Source of the DNA: Caecitellus pseudoparvulus
Taxonomy: Eukaryota > Bigyra: Bicosoecida
Length of the DNA stretch: 64,000 nt
NCBI GenBank assembly: GCA_965644315.1
Contig: CBFFRQ010000043.1
Span: 186,001 to 250,000, forward strand
Direction: 5' to 3'
Shown: in pieces, positions 54,463-63,764 of the stretch
Numbering within the stretch: position 1 is the stretch's first letter
Layout: the number at the start of each line of letters is the position of its first letter
Program-made: the position numbers and the translations under genes
The notes under the pieces: generated by a model
The model's input: only the letters and a program-made list of their open reading frames with translations
Database searches by the model: none
Told to the model about the DNA's origin: nothing

Positions 54463-55584
54463 ATGCTGTCAACTGTACGCGGTCGAGTTTTGCTGTGCGC
54501 GCGGGCAGCAGCAGGGCACGCTGCTTTGCCGCCTCAGCATGTCACAGCATGGACGGCACGCACCGCTCTTACGGTGCAGCAAGTCAAGGTTTACCCAAGA
54601 CCTGAAACCTTCCCCCAGTTTCAAGTGTCTTTAGGAGGTGGTAGCCCGTCTGTGCTGTACACGACAGGTGCCGAGGCAGAGACGGCTCTGGAGTCACAAC
54701 TGAAATCCATGAACGCAAAAGGATCAGCACTAGTCCAAAGTCTGAGGGAATGCCATAAGGACCCTGAAGTCGTCCTCTGTGTTGCACAAGCTGTTGCTTC
54801 CTGCAAGGTAAGCTTTGCGTTGCCCGCTGGAGTAGCGGGAAAACTCAAATGCCTCGTGTGGTGTGCAGATTCCGAATTCCGCAACTATACGCGCCCTTCT
54901 CCACCCGACAATAGTGGCCACTGCTCATAATGCTTTCAAGAAATCCAGCAGCTCTGGTAGTGCTCTGGATCACCTGCGTGCGTTTATCGTGGGAAACGCA
55001 GAACTTCCACCGCAAGTGTTGCAAGACTTGCTCCATCTGGGTGGTCCACGAGAGTTCGGCGTTTTAATGAAGACAAATGAACTAGAGTTCTTCATGGTCC
55101 AACTTCGCAAGGAGTTGGAAAATCAAGTCCAAGTCGAGGCTCTGGAGCGCGAGGTGGAAACCATGAAAAAGCAAGTGGCTCATCACCTTGACGAAGCATT
55201 GAAGCCGCTCAGTGCAGAGTACCAGACTCGTGTCAAGAGAGCGCTTTCGGCGTTGCGGGACGACGCATTTGACGAGGTAGCTGTCCTGACAGCAGAAGCA
55301 GCGCTGTGTCGAGCAAAGGTGAGTGTGCTTCCTGCATCGCAAGGGCTACCTTGCTCCACGCACCCTGCTTGCCGCAACCGCGCCTCCATGCTCTTACGCT
55401 ATGCAGAAGAGAGTCAATGGAGGGTCTGCTATAGCTGTGCTCAAGCCCAGTGTGCTCCACGAGCTGCATGCATTGTTGGGCGCGCCAGCAGGTTCTCTCA
55501 TGGCAGTGGAGCAGCATGCCGTCATGAGATTTTCGGGGGGGGGGCGACATGCCTTTTGGGGGGTTGCCCTCGAAGGGGTATAGG
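54463..55584 (+). pseudogene. Truncated paralogue of the duplicated-exon repeat protein
   Basis: Same layout as the gene at 50408-52779 on the other strand. Exon 1 (54463..54807, 115 codons against 116 in the paralogue) encodes a presequence-like leader (MLSTVRGRVLLCARAAAGHA). Exon 2 (54869..55318, 150 codons, phase 0) is a full helical module ending A-V-L-T-A-E-A-A-L-C-R-A-K. Exon 3 starts at 55407 with A-I-A-V-L-K-P-S-V-L-H-E-L-H-A-L-L-G-A-P-A-G-S-L-M, like exon 4 of the paralogue, but runs into a G-rich minisatellite at about 55531 and reaches a stop near 55584. No later module is found. The intron after exon 2 is alignable with the intron after exon 4 of the paralogue, so the copies are fairly recent. 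It may still make a short protein of about 320 residues. Confidence 0.6.
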
Positions 55585-55730
55585 GGTGTGGGGCAAACTC
55601 CTTTTTGTGGGGGTGGGGCAGACACCCACTTTGGGGGGGGGGTGGTGCAAACACCCTCTTTGGGGGTACCCAGGCGAACTGCTGGCAGGCTGTGCATTGC
55701 AGGCAGGGGGCGGGGGGGGGGGTCTACGGC
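55531..55730 (+). repeat. G-rich imperfect minisatellite with long G runs
   Basis: About 200 bp of loosely repeated units of 25-30 bp, each with a C-A-N-A-C core between T-rich and G-rich ends (variants GGGGCAAACTCCTTTTTGTG, GGGGCAGACACCCACTTTGG, GGTGCAAACACCCTCTTTGG). G runs reach 10 or more, so the plus strand could form G-quadruplexes. The array lies exactly where the third exon of the truncated paralogue loses similarity to its relative. Confidence 0.75.
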
Positions 55731-56830
55731 ACCTTGCAGCTCGCGCTGGCCATCAAACTGTCACCAGGCGGTGTTGCGCACTGCAATGCATGCCCTGCGT
55801 CCACGGCACCCGCCTCGGAGCACTCACGCCTCAGGCCACGTGCCTTTGCCGCCGCCCGCCTCTGCCGCCGCGCACCTCTCAGTCCGCCAAGCTCTGTGGG
55901 GAGCCTCTCCAAGTCATTCAGGGTGGTACACCAGTTATTCTGCAGCATCGCGTACCGGAAGGCCTGCGCAGGTGGGGGGAGGAGGCTCGCGTGGCTCTGT
56001 ACCTTGACACCAGCAGTCACGTCGTAGCCGCTCCCTGCACAAGGCACCAGCGCAGCAGCCCCTCGCACTCACCCCATTTTGGCTGGCGCCGTGGTGGGAC
56101 TTGCCCCTCATGATCAGGCCGTCGGGTCTTCCATTCCTGTGAAGGGGCGGCAGTGGCTCGGGTGATGGTGTGGGAGTGCCAGGCACCGGCTGCAACGCCA
56201 GGCATGGGGACGAGCGCATGACGGCCACGCACCGCTCAGGCCATCCCAGTACAGTATGCGGCATTCAGGGAGATACTTGGATCATCCAAGTGGGCCCTGC
56301 GAATGGCCAGAGGGGTGGTGTGTGTGCGTCGCGGGTGAGGGAGTTCGCCTGCGCAGAGGGGTGGCGTTGGAGGCAGGCAGCACCAGCGCCCGGCGCATGC
56401 AGTCCCACCCACCCACACAAGAAACTGCCGCGCTTTCAATAGGTACCGACAAACATCATGTCAATGGTGTCTTTTCTGCGGCGCTGGGGCTGGCACGAGT
56501 GTGCGGGGGTGCCTTGGAACATGACACGGCGTTTCGCGCAAACGCCGCGCATAGGCGGGTGCTACCCCTGTCCCAACGCACCGCTGAAGCCATCCATGGA
56601 GCACAGTCCGCGATGCAACAAGGTCAAGTTTCTCGAAAGGGCATGCTCTGGCAGGGGGAGCTCGGGTAGGGGGGCGCCTGCACGCAGAGGGGTCTGTGTG
56701 TGACTCGGCTTTGCAACGCCAATGCTGAACCCGCGTGCTAGGCCCCTGCACGAACCTGCAGCCTGCGATGGCGTCTGCAGGCCATGAGGTGTACAGCTCT
56801 TCACGACACTATCCGGCTCACTGCGCAGGA
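55724..56830 (-). other. Possible multi-exon gene of small exons, minus strand (unresolved)
   Basis: Several short minus-strand segments have good splice sites and protein-like content: a segment around 56,830-56,770 (E-P-D-S-V-V-K-S-C-T-P-H-G-L-Q-T), one at about 56,645-56,580 (P-F-E-K-L-D-L-V-A-S-R-T-V-L-H-G-W-L-Q-R) whose donor joins in frame to D-T-I-D-M-M-F-V-G-T-Y near 56,470, then G-R-P-D-G-L-I-M-R-G-K near 56,120, a micro-exon Y-D-V-T-A-G-V-K near 56,020 and A-F-R-Y-A-M-L-Q-N-N-W-C-T-T-L-N-D-L-E-R-L near 55,960. I could not chain all of them with consistent phases, so exact exons and the product are unknown. It could also be two genes or partly decayed. Confidence 0.3.
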
Positions 56831-57333
56831 GAGGGCGACAGGCGGGAGCGGAGGAGGTGACATGTCCCATGCCGTTGCAGGCGAAACGCCCGGCACGCAA
56901 GCTGTGCGCCGCTCACTTCTGTGTACTCGTGCAGCGACAGGCAGGCCGAGGCTAAGGCCATGTGCAAACGTACGCTACCATGGGGACTTGACTTGCACCG
57001 TTCAGATTTGCGCTGGGATCAGAAAGTGTCCCTATGCGGACGGGGGGGGGGGGGGTGGGTTCTTCTGATGCTGGTCCGTTGCTTCCTTGTCACACGGGCG
57101 AAGGGCCAGGCGGGGTGCGCTTCCAGTGGTGTGGCGGTTGCATGGGCCACAGGGGTGCAGCTGTTCCTCAGCGCCAAGCTGGGGGTGTTGCACGCAAGCG
57201 AACGCTGGCACGCCGGAATAGCTTGCATTGCGCTGACGGGCGTGCGGTGGGGATATGAGTGGCTGCGATGTCACCAGCCTCAGAGCAGGCATACGCACAC
57301 GACATGGATGCCCTGTACCGAGGGTACTTATCA
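56831..57333. other. Spacer left of the transposase-associated orphan gene
   Basis: About 500 bp with no gene I can support. It contains a run of 14 G at about 57,041-57,054. If the neighbouring genes belong to one mobile element, its left end should lie here or slightly further left, but I could not identify a terminal inverted repeat. Confidence 0.35.
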
Positions 57334-59407
57334 TCATTCCAACGACATGTTTCTCGGGGGCGTTGCGTCGCCGCGCGGGCGCTTTGTGCCGCGGGACCTT
57401 CCGCATCCCAGCACCGCCCCGCCGTCTCCGAGCACACCGGAAGCTTCGGCACCAGGCTCATGCTCAGACTCGGAACCTGAACCCGAGCCTGAATCCGATC
57501 CCTGGCCCGGGCAGGGGCCCAGCTCGGCACTGCCGTCAGTGCTGACCACGGGGTGCTGCGCAAGCGCTTGCTCGGCACGTGCGTGGGCCAGCTTCGAACG
57601 CTCACGGGCATCCCTCACAAGTGTAGCGCGGAAGGCCCGGGTGACGAAGCCCCATGTGGAGGCGCTGGCCTCCTCCCCGCGCAAGAAGGTCCACAATGGC
57701 CCGAGCACGGCGCCGATAGTGTACAGCTGGGCGGCGGAGAGCTTGTGCCACTGGCACGTGTAAGGGAACGGCGGTGTGCTGCGTGCAAAGCTGTACGCTT
57801 GGTCGCGCATCGTGTCCACCAGATGCACCGCAGCTTCATACAGCGCCCCCAGTGCCGCCGCTGTGACGACGTCCTGGCGCCTCACGGACACACCCGCGTC
57901 CTTGGCGAGCCCCCTGCGCAACTCCTGCTCCAAGGAGGCTGCCACGAGCGTGGCGCAGTCAAACGGGGCGTCCGGTGTGGCAAAGTCGCGCACCGCGGCA
58001 AAGCGCGCAGTTTGCCTGCGGCGCACCTCCTCCATCGAGAGCACGTTGCGCCCTCGATCCGCCCAAGTCAGGTAGCGCAGAGCATCCTGGGCAGCTTGCC
58101 CCGTGCCGTCCAAGCGCGAGCTGATGTCAAGGAATGCGTCGTGGGCCGGCTGCTTTCTGTGTCGCGTGCAGACCAGGACCTCCGCCTCCCTGGCGGGGCA
58201 CAGCACAGACACTGCCTCCATAAAGGCTTCGTTCTTGGACAGTGCGCTGGGTTGGAAGAGCCGCGACACTGCATCGCGCAGCTTCTTGCACGCCTCGCGC
58301 ACCTGCCCGGGGTCTGCCTGTCGCATCAGGTCTTTGGCGTCGTCCCAGGGATCAGCGCCATCTGCCAGCTGGATTGACAGCGCCTGTTCCAGTGCGTTGG
58401 GCATGCCGTGCATGAAGGCCAGAGGGAAGTCTAGCTCCGGCGTTTCAAGGTCGGCGTCCGCTATCAGCGTTTCGTAGACATCGTCAGGGGAGCCAAGTGG
58501 CCCTTCCGGTACCCGGAGGGCTGCGTTGGTGCACATGAGTGTGAGAGTAGTCGGCGGCACCCCCCACCCCGACCCTGCCTTTAATTGTGCAAACGTCCAC
58601 GAACCCTGTCCAGGGAGCCTCTGCCTGCCGATGGCGTCCATGTGATTGGACATGGACAGACGGCTGTACTGGACACTCGGAGAATTCCGACTGGACTTGC
58701 CGTTCTTGTCAAGTGTGCCCTGCAGCTCCCTGATCTGAGCTTGCATCTGGGCCCTCTCCTTCACACTGTACAGGTACAACACGTACAGTTGGTAGATCAG
58801 GGCCCGATCCAACGCCAAGCTCGCCTGTGCCGCCATCACCCTGTCGGATAGGCTTGGAGCCTCGAGGGCTGCCGCGTTGGGAACGCGGGGCAGGACGGCC
58901 GCGGCAAGGAAGCTCCTGGCCTCTCCACTGGAGTGGTCTGCTGCGGAAAGGGGGCATAGATCGCGTGTAAACTCAGGCGGTGTTGCGTTGAAGCCGCACG
59001 CCTCGACACGGGCAAAGGCTGGTGGGAACGCCATCCTAGTCTCGCGTTGGTATGTCACGCACCACCACCACCGGGCATGTCCAATTCATGCGGCGGCTTA
59101 GCAAGCTGGCCCAGCACTTCTGCGCGAAGGAACTCTTCTGCGGCGCGGGCAAGGACTGGGCGGTAAGCACTGGTGCTTTTGTGCGCGCGTGGTGGGGAAG
59201 CGTTTCACAGCGCAGCACACCATTTGCGCCGCTGGCGCCCGCCAACCACTCCTTGCGCTCCGGGATGGGCAAGGGCTTGCCCTTTTCAAAGGCAATCCTT
59301 TGAAGATGCGCATGCACGCCCTGGAACGCTCGCTTTGCAGAGTCATGCTCGGCGGCGGTGGCTTGAGGCACTGAGCTCGTGCTGACTTCGCTGCGTTGCT
59401 GAGCCAT
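57334..59407 (-). CDS. Orphan protein divergently paired with the transposase gene
   Basis: Three exons, 59407..59221, 59137..59063 and 58940..57334, joined in phase 1 both times, give 622 residues. Exon 1 starts MAQQRSEVSTSSVPQATA and exon 2 reads E-E-F-L-R-A-E-V-L-G-Q-L-A-K-P-P-H-E-L. Exon 3 has a helical, partly coiled-coil region (I-Y-Q-L-Y-V-L-Y-L-Y-S-V-K-E-R-A-Q-M-Q-A-Q-I-R-E-L), an alpha/beta middle with P-A-R-E-A-E-V-L-V-C-T-R-H-R-K-Q, further helices and a Ser/Glu/Gly-rich acidic tail with a basic K-R-P-R-G patch that could be a nuclear signal. The last intron ends in TTTCCGCAG. No family recognised. Position (402 bp from the transposase start, opposite strand) suggests an accessory gene of the same element, but it could be a host gene. 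Confidence 0.6.
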
Positions 59408-59808
59408 GGTGTCTGGGTGGGGAGACGGGTGCTTGAGAGCTGAAGGTGGCCGAGAAGAGCAAGTGACTAACAGAGGGGGGGGGGGACTGGAATGTGCCTT
59501 TGCGCCTTGCTGGCTTACAGAGCAGCGTGAGGCACCCCCCCTCCCCCCTTGCACCCCCCTCTCAAGGGAAAACGCAGCAAGCTTCCTTGTATCCCTCGCG
59601 TTCCAGGCTTACAGGGGGACTTTTCACAAACGCTAGGGATCGAATGCACATCAACCACTAGCGCAGGTGTGCTTCTTGCCGCCGCGGTGGTGTTGGTTGC
59701 GTTGTGAAGTCCGGATTGGTGTGCCCCCTAGGCACGTTTCAGATACTGAAACGCAACTCGAGCTCTCCCTCCGGACCAGGCCCTGCCAAGCAGCATCCCA
59801 CACCCACG
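59408..59808. promoter_or_regulatory. Divergent promoter region of the transposase and its partner gene
   Basis: This 401-bp spacer separates the two opposite starts. It has G and C runs (for example a G run near 59,480) and no convincing open frame. A shared bidirectional promoter is inferred from geometry. Confidence 0.4.
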
Positions 59809-62800
59809 ATGTTCACGTGCACTGTGTGCAAGCGGACGTTCTCAACCCAATCAGGCTTGACCCGTCACTTTCAGAGGCAGTGCCAACAGGTGACCCACGC
59901 CAGAAGGAGAAAGCGTAGGCGCGAATTTGAGGCCAAGTTTGCGAAGCACTCTGAGGACGGGGGCAGCCCTGCGCCCGGCATCTGGGAGGATGTCTACGAG
60001 CATACACTTGCTTCACATCGGAAGCACCCGCGTGGGGACGCTGGGGCTGCGCAAGCACCTGTCCAGGAGGAGGCAGACAGCGAGAACTATGAGACCGAGG
60101 AAAGCGAGAGTGATGGGGCGGACGAGTTCGGGGCCGACGCCACGGAGACCCTGCCTGCTGGGCTTGCGGCCAGCGGGGGAGACGCTCAGGCGGGAGAGGC
60201 AGCGGGAGAGGCAGGCGAGCCGGCTGCTCTACCAGCCGACACTCACTCAGCCACTGAGGTGCTGCGGGCACGCGTGGGCTTGCTCTCGGAAGAGCTGGAG
60301 ACACTGAGGAAGAGGAACTCTGAGCTGGAGGCGATACTGACCACCGATGCGAGTGCCGCCTCGGTGTTCAAAGTGCAGCACGATCTCTGGTCGAAGTGCA
60401 TGGCAGACACAGCCAGCTGCAGCACTTGTCAGGCGAAGGTTCGAGCACGGAAGCCGATGCAGCCCCAGAGGAAGATGAAGCGCTTGGTCGAGACACTCAA
60501 GGGGTTGCCTGGCATCTGCATGCCGGGGGTGGTGCACGCCAATATGCCCGCCGGCGTGTGCGACCGGCGTGGAGTGCCACGTGCCACCTGGCCCATCCAC
60601 GGCGTGAAGCTGAAGGATTGGCTTGTCCACTCGCTGGCTCGGATACCTGTTGAGTGCTTGCCCGCCCGTCGGGCCACAAGGGGCGTCCCAGACCCCATGC
60701 ACACGTCGGGAATTGACACGCCCATGGGGACTGCGCTGGCGAGCAAGCTCGAGGCCGCCTTCGCAGACTGCGACGCGGTTGCGCGTGCAGCATTCCAAAG
60801 GCACCGGCCTGGGTTGAGCGACGACGAAACCCCCGCCTTGGCCGCTCCGTTCACGAAGCATGGCCGCTTTCAGGCACACACGATGGCAGGCGCCCAGGAA
60901 CCCCAAGACGGCACCGTGTCGTGTTTCGCTGAAAGCCCGTGTGCTCATGCGGCGTCACAGACAGCTCTGCAACACCGCGCCCTGCCGTTTGTCATCAACG
61001 TCTTCATGGACGAGGCTCACCCTTTCCGCCAACCGAAGACGGCCATCACGCCCCTGAGCGTCCGGCCCATGCAAGTTAGTGCCCGAGAGGCCCGAAGCCT
61101 GGGGTCAGCGGCAGTCCTTGCCTTCATGCCGCTGAAAGACATGGACTTCAAGGGGACCGCGGAGGAGGCGAAACGCGCCAAGTACAAGGCACACCAGGCC
61201 CAGCTCCGCGCTGTGCTGCTGGAGCCTCTTGCTGAGATCCACGCTCAGGGTGGCCTGTGGATCCCGGTAGCAGCCGACCAAGTCGGCGCTCTGCGGGACC
61301 TTGGCGTCGACGTCCTTGAGCCGGGGGCGGGGGTCGATGGGCCTTCGTTCGTTGCCCGTGTGTGGCCGCTCATCGGCGCCATCTGCGCCGACACGGCTGA
61401 GAGATGGATGCTACTCAATGCCGTTCACGGAAGACCCCCACGGTGCTCGTGCGCGCTGGCGTGGCGCAGCAAAGGCCAGCAAGAGCTGGCCGACGCCGTG
61501 CCCCTCGACATGGCCGAGACCGTGGCAGCGCTGGGGACTTGCACGCGGCGCTCGGCGTCCTTCCACGCCGACGCGCTGCGTGACGTGGCGTCTGCCGATC
61601 CGGTCGTGAAGGCGCGGGCGGAGGCCGACCTTGCCACGATCAGGTGGAAGGACGTCGAGGATATCTGCGACATTGAGCGCCATGCGACGCTGTTTGTGGG
61701 GGGCAATGGCTACGAGGCCTGCCCTGCAGACAGGCTGCATGTGCTGGGGAGCGGGGTGGTGGGGGACCGGACATGGGGTGCTTTGGAGCAGGGGATGCTC
61801 GCGCCTGGCCTCGGGGCGCAGGACGATCGCCAAGCGACCTTCATGCACCGCATGCAGCAGCCGCGTCCGCGCCGCATCGACGGCGTACAGGTTGTCGGCG
61901 CGGGGCGGGAGACGGCGGTCAAGCTGTCGGCCGGCAACGCCGTCACAGCAGAGGACAAGCTGGGGCTCACTCGGTGGCAGACGCTGATGATGGGCACGGA
62001 CGACGCCGTCGTGGGGCCGCCCAAGGTCCGCCAACTGCTGAACGCACTGCATGGGGCCGTGGGCGTGGTCCTGCGCTTCACGTACGGCAGGGCAGTGGCT
62101 GGGCGGGGTGACGCGTGCCGTCTGGCCCAGTGGATGGCCCGTGTGGCCACCGTGTTCCAGCTCGTCAGCAACGAGCTGCGCTCCCTTGGCCGGAAGGCTC
62201 TACCCCTCACGTATCCCAAGCTGCACATTGCGCTGCAGCTGGCGCTGGACATGCATTGGTACGGTAGCCTGGAGGCGGTGGATACCGACCACGGCGAGAC
62301 CATGCACACTCGAATCAACCGTGTGCTACGTACAGTGCACCGCGGGAAGCAGGGTGTCCTCTACAAGCTGGCGGAGAGAGTGTGCCTCGTGCAGGCCATG
62401 AGCTGCGCGCCGTACTGTCCACCGCCAGGCTACACTCCCTCCCCCGAGACCTGGTACAACCTATTGCATTCTCGCTCCCTGGTCGCCGGCGACTGTGCCG
62501 GGGCTGCTGCTGACCCAGGCGCTGAGGTGCCACTGAACTTGGTGGGCACGGCCATGCGGCCGATCGTGACGCGATTCAGGAGCGCTGATGAGCCACTGAC
62601 CTTCCCGCAGTCCTTCGTCGCAGGGGCGAGCGCCCTGGCGTGGTTGAGGGAGCGGCGGGTGGGGCCTTCGGGCAGGTTGTACAGGGTGCAACTAAAGCCT
62701 GACGACGTCGTGGATGGACAGGAAGCGGGACACCGCCCCCCCCTCACGCTCTGCACAGGCGTGAGGCTGCGGTACCCCTCTGGCAACACCAACTGGCTGC

Positions 62801-63183
62801 CATTGCCGGGGCCAGCCGACGTCATGTGCATCATCCACTGGGACGGCAAGCGGTTCATGGAGCGGACACTGGTGGACGTAGCCGTGGCCCTGGCGCCGCT
62901 GAGGGACGATGCACGCAGTTACCTGCCCGATGAGACCCTCCTCTTGTGTCGTCACCTGAAGCTGGGCCCTTCTGAGGTGCAGGGGTGGGCACGGGTAAAC
63001 CACTCGCCGGAGGACGAGGCGCAACCGTGGGTGCTGGTGACGGGGGGTGTGGTGGCTGGCCCGGCCGTTGTGCACGAAGCGCCTTGGATCGTGAAGGGCA
63101 CGCCAGGGGAAGCTTCTTACCGCTTCCACTGGGCGCTGCAGGGCCCCGTCGGCAAGCAGCGCAGCGCCAGCGAGGACGCGTGA
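59809..63183 (+). mobile_element. Zinc-finger transposase, Plavaka/KDZ-like (CMC superfamily)
   Basis: Single-exon protein of 1,124 residues starting MFTCTVCKRTFSTQSGLTRH, a classic C2H2 finger (C-x2-C-x12-H-x4-C spacing, CCHC-like). An acidic linker with a coiled coil (residues about 175-215) follows. The central part resembles Plavaka-type transposases: L-P-F-V-I-N-V-F-M-D-E-A-H (first catalytic Asp candidate), S-x-x-A-V-L-A-F-M-P, R-V-W-P-L-I-G-A-I-C-A-D, then A-D-R-L-H-V-L-G-S-G (second Asp) and D-T-D-H-G-E-T-M-H-T-R-I-N-R (Glu candidate). The frame is intact, so it may be active or recently so. The in-frame start at 59704 would add a leader lacking the finger motif, so 59809 was chosen. 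Superfamily assignment is by motif order only. Terminal inverted repeats were not found. Confidence 0.7.
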
Positions 63184-63764
63184 GACGGCTTCGCCACCCA
63201 GCCCAAGGCAGCCCAAGACAGCCCGTCAAGGGGGGTGCTGCATCGGACAAATGAATCGTGCATGGCGCTTAAAATGCAATGCAAAGGCGGTAAATCGCCT
63301 TCATATGCGCCAGCGCTGCGGTGCAAGGGAGTTGGCGCAGGCACTTTGCCGCCCGGCTGTGGAGGCGGAAATTGGCGCCCAAAATGGCCCACTTTGCGGC
63401 GTTCTCCTGCGCTATGCAAGGCGAACCATCACGCGCGAGTGCAATAATCTGAATCTAAGCATGAAACTTAGCCCCCTCTGTGACTTTCGCCAGAACGACC
63501 AGAAAATTTGATCAGTCTGCCTCCCTCGGCCCCCGACCCTGCCCTCCGTCGCCACCACGCCAATCCACCCCTTCCCATTGCGCGGCCCGCCGCGGCTCCC
63601 GCAGCGTGAAACGAGTTTGACACAAAGTACACATGAAATAGTGTCATTTTGACTTTTTCCAACTTCTGACGCGCCCGGGAAGGTGTGCCCACCCCCCCCG
63701 CACACGGGAACGAAGTGGTGTTGGAGGGGTGTACGGGGGGGACAGAAAATCTCTTGACTGAAGC
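63184..63764. other. Spacer right of the transposase gene
   Basis: About 580 bp with mixed composition and no supported gene. If the transposase belongs to a terminal-inverted-repeat element, its right end should lie here. There is a short imperfect inverted pair near 63,618-63,655 (TTTGACACAAAG and a later GTGTCATTTTGAC), too weak to call an end. Confidence 0.35.

Noticed and set aside
59052-59303. Plus-strand short frame with a GTAAGC donor next to the transposase
   Set aside because: The minus strand across the same bases gives a three-exon gene with exact phase agreement over 1.9 kb of coding sequence.
57000-63764. Terminal inverted repeats of the putative transposon
   Set aside because: I compared both flanks by eye for CACTA/CACTG-type ends and found only weak short matches, so no element boundary is called.
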